Assembly: GCF_004798865.1 (NCBI RefSeq)
Contig: NW_025335941.1
Coordinates: 14,584,066-14,648,065, forward strand
Direction: 5' to 3'
Length of the DNA: 64,000 nt
From: Varanus komodoensis
Lineage: Eukaryota; Chordata; Lepidosauria; Squamata; Varanidae
Shown: piece after piece, positions 47,934-59,058 of the stretch
Numbering within the stretch: the stretch's first letter is position 1
Layout of the letters: every line of letters starts with the position of its first letter
Notes under the pieces: generated by a model
Seen by the model: the letters and a program-made list of their open reading frames with translations, nothing else
What the model was told of the DNA's origin: nothing
Databases searched by the model: none
Made by a program: the position numbers and the translations under genes

Positions 47934-48200
47934 GTGGAAGATAAATACGACTTCTGCTGGTACTCCTGCCCTGAACTGGATGATCAGAAGCCTCAAACCT
48001 GGAGGCTTCTGATCACTGAGGGTACAATCAATAGGGTTATACTTAATTTGCTAATAATGGTATGTTTGTATATCTTCGTATCTATTTTCTGTTCTCTACT
48101 TCTTTATGGAGATTATTTTAGATATTATAAGGCCTTACTAAATAAACTGGCTACAGTGCAACAAACGGACAATTATTCATTTGCTGGGCAGAATCCTTAG
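47934..48200 (+). CDS. Doubtful 88-codon frame with one hydrophobic segment
   Basis: The frame begins MEDKYDFCWYSCPELDDQK and holds a hydrophobic stretch (ILNLLIMVCLYIFVSIFCSL, about residues 36-55) followed by YGDYFRYYKALLNKL, so it could be a single-pass membrane microprotein. I recognise no family. A perfect 14-base hairpin lies inside the frame, and A/T-rich DNA readily gives such hydrophobic frames by chance. No promoter or splice context is visible. Most likely not a gene. Confidence 0.12.
   Translation: MEDKYDFCWYSCPELDDQKPQTWRLLITEGTINRVILNLLIMVCLYIFVSIFCSLLLYGDYFRYYKALLNKLATVQQTDNYSFAGQNP
47981..48015. repeat. Perfect 14-base hairpin
   Basis: TGATCAGAAGCCTC (47981-47994) and GAGGCTTCTGATCA (48002-48015) are exact complements with a 7-base loop. 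Not part of a recognised element. Confidence 0.85.
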
Positions 48201-48807
48201 GTCCTTTTGCAAGGAATTGCTTCTTTTTGGAGACATGGCATTTCACCAGTACACTGCTGATGGGAAAATATGATTCTTTAACTAGCACCTCTGCAATTTA
48301 GGATGTGTTATGGGCAGCTACTGGATATGGCTCTATCATCACTGCTAAGGAGAAGCAAAACTACTCTGCAATCTGATGCAATGCATAAGTGTTTAATACA
48401 TTTCTTGGGAACAATGTAGCACTGTTTTAAAACATTAAATCCAGGACATTATTAATCACCCATGGGCCTAACAGTGACTCCAAGCAAACTCATAAACATG
48501 TGAAACGGGTAGAGAACCATGTTAAGGCTGGATTACCTTCCTGTCCCTGTGGGCTGGATGACATCAGGGGGTAGGTCCACCCTCATGTCAATGTTGCCTC
48601 GGCTAGAGTGCCAGCTGGAGCCCTTCCAGACAATGCTTCAGCCATCAAGTGTTTTTTGCTCTGAGTCCTCTTTCACCTTCTGCACACGGGAAAATCGTCC
48701 AATCATTCCTATTTCTCAGTAGCTAACTTAAAAAAAAAAAAAAAGTGAGTCCAGGGCCGAGTTTAGGTGAATTGGTCACAGCCCTCCTGAGGAAAAGAGT
48801 ATAGTTT

Positions 48808-48935
48808 GTGAGTGGGCTGATTGCTCGGTGGCAGTCCCGTACAAAGGTTCTGCACTCAATCCCCAGCATTTCTAGGTGGGCCCTGAAGAGTGGCTGATAG
48901 CAGACAGTAATGAATAAGACTGGTCACAAAGCAAT
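48808..48935 (+). mobile_element. tRNA-derived SINE, decayed
   Basis: TTGCTCGGTGGCAGTCC, GGTTCTGCACTCAATCCCCA and GCATTTCTAGGTGGG follow the head and B box of the same tRNA-SINE group as at 7.3 kb and 59.4 kb, with a decayed body (GAAGAGTGGCTGATAGCAGA). Confidence 0.5.
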
Positions 48936-49480
48936 TTCTTGTGTTCGACTTAGAGAAATGCCATTGTAGAGTATTTGAAATCCACTAACTCAGTCCTGAG
49001 GCACTTGCACCAGTGGTCTGTCTTCTTTCTTTACAGAGGACAGCCTCCTGTTTTGAGGGCATCCTATATGTTCAGTCGAGTCCAGTGTAAAAATAATGAA
49101 CCACCAGTAGGAAGAACAATGTGGGCCCTGAAATTGCTGGTGCCAGGAGACAGCAAACTGATCAGGCACTCAAGATACCATCTTCCTCACTATGGTGAGA
49201 TGTATTTTATTTTATTTACACTGAATTTATATGTCCTGATTCTGCCGATGCATTCTGTCTATTTTGGTGATATAAAAGTGGTATGCTGAGGTATATGTGC
49301 TACTCATTGGCATTTGCCTTATTAAAACTAATTTTGCAATTACTACTCCTAGATAATGTATTACTCACTGATAACTCTGTACAGTATAATGAAAGGGAAA
49401 TATTTACCATACTGTAGTGATGTGATTTATAATAAACAAGGTTCTTCCTGAGTCCCTTTGATCTGATATCATAGTATATT

Positions 49481-49607
49481 GGGGATAGGCAACTTGTGGT
49501 CTTCCAGATTTTTGGCGCACAATTTCCATCAACCCTGCTTAACTTTAGCCAATGGAGAAGGATGATGGGACAAAAACAAATGGAAGGCTACAGGTTGCTC
49601 ATCCCTG
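49481..49607. mobile_element. Short palindromic MITE, complete
   Basis: Ends GGGGATAGGCAACTTGTGGT and CTACAGGTTGCTCATCCCTG are inverted, and the middle is also roughly palindromic (CCATCAACCCTG). I could not find a clear target duplication, so the superfamily (hAT by end sequence) is uncertain. Confidence 0.65.
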
Positions 49608-51689
49608 ATATAGATCATTTGTACTCAAAATGAGTAAAATGAACCATACTTTGATGGTCAGTATGAATTTCAGTGCTTTACAACTTTAAAACTAGTTTAA
49701 GGAGCAATCCTGTGCATGTTGAGAAAGAAAAAGGCCTAAAACTCCCAGAGTGACCCAGCTAACAGGGCTGACTGGGACAGGCATGGGAGATATCGGCCTT
49801 TTTTCTAACTCAACACACATGGGATTACACCTTAAAGGTTTGTAATTATTATGTGGTGGTGTTCCTGAAACAGAGGATGCTGAACAAACCCATCTGGTTC
49901 CAGCAATTTCTGGAAGCAGAGAAAATGGGTGTGAGACACAGCAGCACTGGATCCTATATTGAAATGGAATGTGGACAGATATATCATTTGAAGTGGCACA
50001 TCTAACGGGATTGTCTAAAGATTTATTTTGTTTCAGATAGTAGTCTGATTTAGCAATTGCCTTTTGGATGAAAGACATTTCCCAGAGATTAATAACCAGC
50101 CAGGGAAACCTGATGAACTGAGGTACAGCAGAGAGCCATTAACATTAATCCCAAGGATATTTCCTTGCATGAGGATATTGTAATATGAATAAAGGAAAAG
50201 TTACAACATCCCATGATGACTTGTGTGGGTGGAGGTTCACAGGTGAGATTGCCTCAGTTATATTTCTCTGTGAAATGAAGGCTACATCTGTGATATCTGT
50301 TCATATTGTCACTAAAAAAATATAAACCTCTTTAAAATAGTCATTTGACAATGTCAATTCATAGTAAATTTCAGGCATCAGTGAATCAAAGACCATAGAC
50401 TTGACATGATCTGAGGGTTAAAAACTCAGAAAAAAGAATAAAATTGCTAGTAACTAAATTAACTTTCCCCAGATCTGCATGTCCTGTGACATTGTATTTT
50501 GTTCCCACATTGGCATCCAAAAGAATAGTTCCAACAGAGGACTAATTTTTAGTGAGCTACTAAGGAGTGAGCTACAATTTTATGAATCTTTTTATAATAC
50601 AATACTGAACAACACCATTCTTAAATTGATTTGTGTCAGGGCTCCCTGCACATATGTTGCTAAATTGTGCAGAGTCTCTGAAATAATTGCCTGTAAAGGA
50701 AATTTTCCTTTCCTTGTAAGGAAAAATATGTCTGTTCTCTATTTCAAATAATTCAATCAATTATGCAAAAAAAATTCATGGCAAAAGTTGCCATTGTATT
50801 CTTATTAGAGTGACACAGAAATGTAATTAAAAACACGAGGAAATATATGATGAAGTTTCACCATTTATGACACAATATCCTGCATTAATCCTACTTTATA
50901 ATAGCTGGCAGAAAACTGAGAGCAAGTCCACTCAAACACAAGGTAGAATTTCTTTGAAAGCCTACTCCATGGCAATGAAGGTGGTTCTCCACCACCACTG
51001 ACTCTGCAGAGAGCTTTTCTGGGTCAAATTCTATTATGCTGTGACCTGCAAGAAAAGGTGGACCACTAGATAACCTACCGTGACCATTTCCCAATTACAC
51101 CTTGCAAATAAAGGTAAAGCTGATGGTACCCATGCTGACTTGTATGCCATAGCTGATACAGGTCTGGTGGATATAACTTTGTTTCATGCTTCTTCAGTTA
51201 TAACAGATACTTTTCAGTTTGTGCAACTTGGGTATGTGTGGACAAAATCTTGGAGAATTAAGGCTCACATTGTGTGTGCGAGAGAGATTAGTGGGGGGCG
51301 TGGGGGAGAGAGAGAGAGAGTTTCCTAGCTGGATTTGGATGGAACCAAGGGTGCAATTGAGGGTCTGCACAAATCAGTTCCTGGAAAAAAGCTGACCTAC
51401 TCAGGCTATGCTGCCTGCCCATCATAGGACTACATCGGCCTCCAGCCATGTCCTACTTGTACTTTTGTAAATGAAGCCAATGGTCTCTGTAAGTTTCCAG
51501 TGCTCTCTCCTGCAAATACATTAGTGCTGTTTCCAGAGCTTTGTTGCCTATAATTGGGGAGCTCACAATGACCTAATTAGAATGATAATCCTTATGATGG
51601 AAGCATGGTTTCAGCCTGTTACCCTTCCTGAGCCCTCAGATTGGGGAGTATATAAATCCCAACACGTTACAGCACAACCCTACCCGAAA

Positions 51690-51970
51690 CTGACACCCAA
51701 GAACATGTGGAGCCATTACTGGGCAATGGCTCTTAGATGCTCTCTTTAAAGGGAGATTAGAAAAATCCATGGAGGATAATGCTACTGATGGATACTAGTA
51801 GCCATAATAGCTATATGCCTCTGACTGCCAGTCTCTGAGGAACGTGACTGAGAAGGTGCTGTTGTATTTGCCTCCTGGTTGCGGACTTCCCATTGCAGGA
51901 AACAGGATGCTGTACCAAACAGGCCTTTGGGCTGATCCGGCATCAGTTTTCTTGTGTTCTTCTGCTGTAA
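51690..51970 (+). mobile_element. CR1 3' end fragment
   Basis: TACTAGTAGCCATAATAGCT, CTCTGACTGCCAGTCTCTGA, GGAAACAGGATGCTG and GGCCTTTGGGCTGATCCGGC, ending TTTTCTTGTGTTCTT, are the CR1 3' terminal region. Confidence 0.75.
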
Positions 51971-53410
51971 TTTTATTCTCGGTTTCCCAAAATGTGTCTT
52001 AGTCATCCACACTGGGTGGCAGAGCAGATATGACTAATTATAATCTGAATGCATTTAACAGTTCTCTGATGGCAGATTTGTAAAAAAACAATGTTAACAT
52101 TTTACCAAAGATTTGACTCTTTTGTACTCCCTGAAAAAGCCCCCCCTCTTCTGCCCATAAAAATAATGTTACATTCCCTTACCTGCTTGAGTGCCTGTAC
52201 ATAAATGCCACATCATTTGCACGATGTCACCTTGAGAAGTGTTTGCGCACGTCAGCCTCTTTTACCCCAGGCATGAAAAGTATTTGTATCTCATGAATTC
52301 CCTCTGCGTTTTACATCTATCAGCTCAGTTCAGCCTGGGGCTGCCTCCTGTTTCCATTGAATTCAACAGGAGCTTGAACCAAGGATGGAGGTGGGGGCAG
52401 GATAAATAGGCTCATAATCTCTTAGCATAGTTTCTATTTGCAAATGGCAAATTAATATTTTACAGCTTGGGAAACAATAATTAAAATGGGCCCTGCACAA
52501 CGGAGTAGCCAGTTCTATGCATCATGTATAGCCTGCTGCCTAGCAGTGTTGCTAAGCAACATGGCATCATCCAAGAAAATCCAGCATTAGCTTGGAGTGG
52601 CTGCTGGGGCTGGTAAGACCTGACACTAAGAACACCGAGATACACAGACACATGCAAATTGTTCAAGGAAATTTTGGTGGATTCTGAATTTGATTCCATT
52701 TTCTTTATAACTCTTTAAAATGTGAAGCAATATCATATTACACAACGTTTGTAATTATCCCTTGCCGGAAAAATACCCACAATCTCTAAGTCTCTGTAAA
52801 CCTGATTTGGAGAGTAGTGGAATTTTACAGCTTAATCCCATCATGCCTTGTCTCACAGTCCCTTGGCCTGCATATTACCTCAGCGTAGCCATATAGTCAG
52901 CTCACAATGATGTAACTCACTATTCTGGCTAAAGATAGACACTGCTAAATCTGCCTTGAACTCTGCATGCTAAGTGCTCTTGTTTTTCTTCTTTCTTGAA
53001 GTTTATTATGACATTCTTACAGGCAAGCATGTGGGGAAGAAGGCACTGTAAATATTGTTGGAAGACTAGTAGAGGAAAAGCGGAGAACCATTCAGGACAA
53101 GATATGAGGGACTTAAAGGGGAGCGATGTGGAGAAAAAAGACAATGCACCATTCAGCTGAGATGTGGGCCTGTTCACATGTCATGATGCTGAAAGCAAGC
53201 CAGGGTGGGTTGGTTAATTGCCGGCTAAGCCACGTTGCTGCCAACAAAAGGTCAGGTGCTTGCTGGCTTGCCATGGTTTGTTTCATCCTCCCACTCATTC
53301 CAGTATATATCCCAGCAGACTTTGCAGCACAAGTCACATATACTCTTGTTGTGATGGGATTTTCTCCTCACCAATTTCCTGCCTGGCAAAACAACTATGT
53401 TCACACATGG

Positions 53411-53430
53411 ACACACACACACACACACAC
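53411..53430 (+). repeat. (AC)10 microsatellite
   Basis: Ten AC units in non-coding sequence. Confidence 0.92.
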
Positions 53431-56406
53431 CTTTTGTGGAACATAATGTGGTATTAATTTTGGGAGGAGGTGCTTACCTTACTTTCAAGGATGAAGTGGC
53501 TGAGGATTTTTATTTCCTTTCTTTAAAAAAAATCCTTGGCTGTTCCTTATAGTTGAGCACAAGCAACATGCCACTCATGCCAAATCATTGACTTGGTTGT
53601 CACAACAGGACAGCCTATCAGGGCAACTAGTCGTGATGGATTGTTGTATCATGTCAGCCCAGACTACTTTCCACAAGGTGACTTGCAAACAAGCCACCTT
53701 GGGAACCTATGACTTGTACTAGGGGTTGTTCATACCATGATGAATTGTCATATCCAAACCTAGGAAAGTAATTTCATCAGTGATGGCAGGGAATGGCTAG
53801 TGAGCTGCTTGTTTAGAGCAGCAAAATCCTCTACCACTGGCAGTGAGTAACTGCCCCTCTACCAATGCTCAAGCAGGACTTTGGAGCAACAATCACTGGT
53901 TTGTTACCCTTTATTTTTTCAGTCCCAGAAAGTTGCACAAATGCATTCAGAATTTGTTGTTATTGTTGATCTTTTGCAAGCCTAGTATAACAACTGTCTG
54001 ATTTGTGTAGTGTTGCCTTGTCAAATGTCCTTCTTGTTTTCAGTTGTCAAAGTCAGGGAGGAAGCATAGCAAGTAACAGACAAGGAGACTCCGAAGATGG
54101 GACTGAATATAGGTTAATTTGTGCACAGCTACTATAGTCCAGTTGCCATATTGTCTGCTGAAAAGCCTGAGTAAAGGAGAGGAAAGTGGCAAAAGAAGTT
54201 GTACCAAAAAGGGTGGGGGACAGTATCTCTCCTTTAGCAAGGTAATTATCTTGATTTTAAATGATGAACTGAGAATTTTCAGTGCTTTTCACATTTCCAG
54301 CACTTCCCAAAGTCTCCGGTTACTCCAGGAAGATATGAATTCCCATCCCCCAGTTTTTGCAGCTCCTTTTCCAACATGGGGCAGCACATTTGTGTGTGGC
54401 CCAAATAACCCATGAGGGTTTTAAATAGTTCATACATACTAAATCACTTATTCAAGAAAGATTCATAAGCAATCTCAAGTTTCTAGACAGAAACATGGGC
54501 AGCTAGCTGGAGGGATGCTGGGAGCTATAGAACTTTTTGTGTCAAAATATGCATAGGCTTGCATCCTAGATTGCTGAGAGGTTTTGTAGGTGGAAGCCTC
54601 TAAAAGAACTTTCACTTTTAGAGAATTGGGGTAGCAGTGCATGCATATTTCTCCAGCTACAAGAGATATAGACTATGCTCAGATATAGGTCCAGTTTAAT
54701 TGCACATGGGTTTTAATTAGAATATTGTTCCATTTGGCTGGGGAGTAAATTTTTTAACTTGGTTCCTTAACTGTATTTACATTTAACAAGGAGGTTGGCC
54801 ATTAATCAAAAACCACAATAAAAAAGCCTGAAACATTTTATAATACCACCATTTCTGCAAAGGCAAAGAAACAGAAAAGGTTATGTTGTTTTTAATCTTT
54901 ATTATTGGAATCATAATATTGTGTTATTTTGGTTAATCCTAATAAAACACAGAGTTTTTGTGTGTATGTATGGGGGGGAGGTTCCCCCCTTATGGGCCAA
55001 CATGTTGTCCTCCGTTTTGTTTTTGTGTACTCTTGGGCCATCTTTAACCATCCTGGCCAGAACTGGTTACCAGAGGGAAATGATTTTCTACCACTGCCTT
55101 TTCTCTTACTGCATTTGAGTTCTTCCAGTCACTATAAGATTTGAAGATTTTTTAAAAATAAAAAAATATATTTCTGTTTGTTATGATGTCTGCCTAACCA
55201 GGAACTTGCATTTCACTTAAATCTAGAAACAAATCTAGGTGACAGATGGTCTTTCTTTTCCAAACTGGGACTCAGTTATTATTCCTTCTAACCCAGAATC
55301 CTCAGTGTACTTACAGTACCTGACAAAGACAAATTCATTCAATCTGCAATCTCCATATCGAAGCTGGATATAAGCTCAAACTTTATTGCTACAACTGTCT
55401 ACTCTAATCTTCTACATGTTTGGTTTTGTCTTTCATGTTTTTGTCTTGTCCAGTCTAACGGATGTTCAGGAGAACCCAGAACCTTACTCACTATTTTTGA
55501 CCACCCCCACCACTTACAGACCAACATAGCCTACCTTTGCTTTTTGTTAGATTTATGACAATGATGGTCATTCCACAAGTCTGACAGTCAAAGCTTAACA
55601 ATGCCTTCTAACAAGCTATGTTGTGAAGACTATTGTATGTCAATATGACTAATTTTTTTTCAGAAGCCAGCAATACTTTGTTCTGTACAAAAGGATCATA
55701 AACAGGCCCGGTTCAGAATCTTACAGCCAAAACAACAGCTCTTCCTAACAGTTGCTCTGTTACACCTGTCCTGTCCTTTGTAGGGAGGCTTAACATTTGC
55801 TGCTTCATGGGTGCACAACTGGAAAGTCTGTGCAAGAACTTTGCACCTGGAACCAATATAAACAAACTGAAACACCCCCATCTACCTTATATCACAATCT
55901 TCATTTGATTACCACAACCAGGACTACCTGTTCACCGATGCCTGCCCAGAATATTCAAGCTGGTAACTGTTCTACTAAGTGTTACTAAGGAAGTCAGAAT
56001 ATGTTGTCATTCATATCGAAATGGTTAATGCTCATCTTAAACAAAAGGGCTTTATTTTCAAGTCCAATTACCATGAGACATATTAAAATATTTATACCTT
56101 TCCAGTTCTACAACATTCAGGTCAAATGAGAACATCATTTCATTTTATTGGATTTAACATGAGTCACGTTTCCCTCCCATCTGGGCTGGCTGCTTAACAT
56201 TTACAATAATGATGAAAGCCCTGCTATCCCAACTGTCATGCTGCTTGGACATGGCAGAAAAAAATGAAATCTAATAATTCTGTGTGTGCATGTGTGTACA
56301 TGCATGTGTGCATGCTTGCTCAGTTTATAAATCTGTAAGCTTTTTTTAAAAAAAAGTGTGAACTGTCCAGAGAACTTTCACTATTGGGCACTACTGAAAT
56401 ACAATA

Positions 56407-57265
56407 CAGGTAGTCCCTGGCTTAAGAACAAGTTCCATTGCTGAGAACATCCTTAAGTCAAAATGCATTTAAGTTGGATCACATGAGTAAGCCAAATGTT
56501 TGTCTTAGTGTGTATATATATATAACCTTTCAATGCATATAAAACACTTAAGAAACACTACCATATTCACTAAAACATCTTAAACTCAATACAGCATTGT
56601 AATAATGATAATAATACAGTAATAATAAAGTAACTACAGGTACTGAAGAGAGAGATAAAATCCATATGTGTGCAGGTATTGTAAAAAACAAAAATAATAA
56701 AAGAAAGTGTTCCTAAAACAGTTTAGAACATTCTTGAGGTAACATTGAGCCTAACATTAACTAAGTTGGCATCAAGGGTTCTTTGTACAGCCTTTTTCTA
56801 TTTCTTATCATAAATGGCCTTGTAGTATCTGAGGCCTTGGTAACTGCATGATAAACCTTTGTGAACCTCTCTCCAAGTTACAGTCTTGCTCCTCAAACAT
56901 TGCCATCCCTACTTTGACATGATTAAAGCCTTCAGCTAACTCTTTTATCACAAACCTTTTCAGTTCTGGAGATTCTATGTCCCATTCTTCTTGGCTGCTC
57001 CTCTATCTCCACAAGGTTTTTATTGCTCAAGATTTCAGAACGGTACTCGAGTAACTCTAGGACATCATTTTCATTGATGTCCAATTGCAGTGCCTTGTCA
57101 GTATCAACTACAGCACACCTGGCTTCAGTGATGTCATCTTCTGTAAAGCCCTGAAAACCCTGTGGATGAAATTTAAAAACAACCAAGTGAGGTCCTTTCA
57201 GTGTAAGCTCAGGACTCCATTTGTTCCTCTGCCTACAGGGGTATCTAGCCAATTTGATTTGCACT
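56407..57265 (-). mobile_element. Tigger-type DNA transposon, 3' part
   Basis: The left end CAGGTAGTCCCTGGCTTAAG, preceded by TA, is a Tigger-like terminal repeat. On the minus strand 57264-56932 encodes GFQGFTEDDITEARCAVVD and NENDVLELLEYRSEILSNKN, the acidic C-terminal part of a Tigger transposase, and LAEGFNHVKVGMAMFEEQD continues it in an adjacent frame. The matching right end is not found, so the DDE catalytic core and N-terminus are missing. Confidence 0.72.
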
Positions 57266-58059
57266 ATGTTTTATTAAAGACTTTGCACCCTTGCAAGGAC
57301 ATATACTCAGATAAACTTTTTCCCCTATTCATACTGTCTGTATATTGCTTTGGAATCCTGATTCTGGCTGTAATATTTTCCAGTTACTGTCCAACATAAA
57401 GAGCATTATGGTAACATCTTTCTTCAGATTCGGTGCTATTAGTTGTCAAGATTCTCAGTCTATGCCAATAGCTACATCTAGTGTTCAAATTACCTCCTGC
57501 ATAATTTGCACTGTGCAAATTGAAGAAATACAGCAGCCAGGGGTAAAGCAAGCCAAGCCATGGTATACCCTGTCCTTCCTAAATGGTTCCATAGGTAATA
57601 AATTGATTGTTGGTGTTCATCCTGAAGTGAAGCCCAGAATGCATGTATTGCTAGTTGGGAAGAAGGGCTGTGTGCGTCAGTTACACTCTGCTGGGACTGA
57701 TGGGTTTGTCAGACAGTCGCAATACCCCATTCCAGTAAAAGCTGTCATTACTCTCGTTATCACCGAAGTCCACTCAACCAAAATCTCCCAAACAAACAGT
57801 AGTGCTGATTAAATGCTAAAAGTGATGACCACTTATTTTTCCTCAGTTGTTTGTTTTCTAGGGTTCTTTGATACTTTACAGCAAATAACAAAGCTACATT
57901 AATGTCCAACAATAAAAGCATAAAGATGGAATTAAAAATCCATACTGTTTTCTAAGAAAGACCAGATTAGATATTTTAGAACTCAAGAACTGTTTGAAAT
58001 GGGCTCCCTCATCTAGCAGTTTGATTGGGCTGATGTAAACTTCTGCATGGCCATGGGGG
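57266..58059. other. Unassigned stretch with a 155-codon frame
   Basis: A plus-strand frame at 57345-57812 (begins MLWNPDSGCNIFQLLSNIKS) has mixed composition and no recognised domain. It may be chance or a piece of an older repeat next to the Tigger element. Nothing else is seen. Confidence 0.3.
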
Positions 58060-58190
58060 ACAAGGCTGTGGATTGCAAGAATATGGACTACATCTCCTAT
58101 CACCTGCAGGTAGTATGCTGGATGATGTAACAGGACTTGTAGACAACCACATCTGGAGGATGCCAGGTGGGGAAGGCTAACACAGGATAT
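58060..58190. mobile_element. Short palindromic MITE, diverged copy
   Basis: GGACTACATCTCCTATCACC and GGACTTGTAGACAACCACAT-CTGGAGGATGCCAGGTGGGG follow the same short palindromic family as 49481-49607, about 500 bases before the ATP5PO promoter. Confidence 0.5.
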
Positions 58191-58914
58191 GGGGAAGGTG
58201 TGCCACTCACAGCTCTGCACCATTTCTGCTATTTCTGTTGACAGAATACATCAGTTGCTGAGGTACTCCAGCAGTCTGTCTGTCTGTCATGGTGGCAGCT
58301 TAGCTGGCTTTCCAGCAGCATAGGGGGGACTTCGTCACGTTACTGCCCCTTACAGGATTGCACCCTATGTAGGGATATGAAAGGGGTGCAAAATACATAC
58401 TTAAGGAACAAATACCTTGATACGAACAAAACGGGTTTAAATGGAGGCTGGCGGTTTTTCGGTGGAGTGGAAGTATCTTTTGCTACACAGGATTGTTAAA
58501 AAAAATGTCGGTAGCATAGGAAGGAATCAGCTAACACTTAAAGGAAAACGGAAATAACGCGTGTTCGATATGACTACAATCATCTTCCCATCATGCATAA
58601 AAAACAATAAATTTCATATCGGATATATGTTCACCATAAACTGCCAGGCTTCTTTAAGTCTCCGTTTGGGCTTTGCTTCCTCTACGTTACACATTTCTGT
58701 ACTATTTTGGCAGCACTAGAATGGATAAAACGCAAAAGGGGGGGGGGTGAGAAGCGGCATGCCTCGTTCTTTACCGCAGGATCCGGCCGCACCAGAACTA
58801 AGGCACTTAGAAATAAGAGCAAATATACGCTATCCCCCAACGTGTCTCATCACGTGCGTCTGTTTTACGTCCATTTCTGCTTGTCCGGCTCGTCTCCTCC
58901 CACAAGCAACACAA

Positions 58915-58932
58915 ACTACGATTCCCAGAGAG
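58915..58932 (+). promoter_or_regulatory. ZNF143/Staf-type binding site
   Basis: ACTACGATTCCCAGAGAG matches the long ZNF143/THAP11 motif ACTACAATTCCCAG at 13 of 14 positions. It lies about 100 bases before the start codon, the usual placement in CpG promoters of housekeeping genes. Confidence 0.6.
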
Positions 58933-58965
58933 CTGTGGCTTCGCGCGCTGTGCGCCGAGACACTA

Positions 58966-58974
58966 CGCATGCGC
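58966..58974 (+). promoter_or_regulatory. NRF1-like site
   Basis: CGCATGCGC is the palindromic core of the NRF1 motif (consensus YGCGCATGCGCR, one flank off). NRF1 is a major activator of nuclear genes for respiratory-chain and ATP synthase subunits, which fits ATP5PO. Confidence 0.55.
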
Positions 58975-59025
58975 TCCTATTATTGGGCGGGGGAGGAGAG
59001 GACCCTGTTTGACCTACAGGAGGAG

Positions 59026-59036
59026 AAGATGGCGGC
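59026..59036 (+). promoter_or_regulatory. YY1-type site over the ATP5PO start codon
   Basis: AAGATGGCGGC matches the YY1 motif exactly and contains the initiation codon. YY1 sites in this orientation just downstream of the transcription start are common in ribosomal and mitochondrial genes. Confidence 0.5.
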
Positions 59037-59058
59037 CGCTCTGGGGTTGTCCCAGAAG
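59029..59058 (+). CDS. ATP5PO: ATP5PO exon 1
   Basis: Encodes [10 protein letters not shown], the first part of the mitochondrial presequence. It ends in AAG before the donor GTGAGT, giving a phase 0 junction. The ATG lies within an AAGATGGCGGC YY1-type motif. Confidence 0.92.

Larger units (their letters stand above)
49608..56404. other. Intergenic, few identified repeats
   Basis: Besides the CR1 tail at 51.7-52.0 kb and an (AC)10 tract, this stretch looks unique. Words such as GGTTGTTCATACCATGATG and GTGGGTTGGTTAATTG near 53.2-53.8 kb may belong to an old unclassified MITE. A GA-rich tract lies at 51306-51321. Confidence 0.4.
58700..59028 (+). promoter_or_regulatory. ATP5PO: ATP5PO CpG promoter and 5' UTR
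   Basis: A CpG-rich block directly upstream of the ATP5PO ATG. It holds in order a ZNF143-type site (58915-58932), an NRF1-like palindrome (58966-58974), an inverted CCAAT (58982-58986) overlapping a GC box (58985-58993), and the YY1-type site over the start codon. There is no TATA box. The spacing suggests a start site about 20-60 bases before the ATG. This architecture is usual for nuclear genes of oxidative phosphorylation. Confidence 0.7.
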
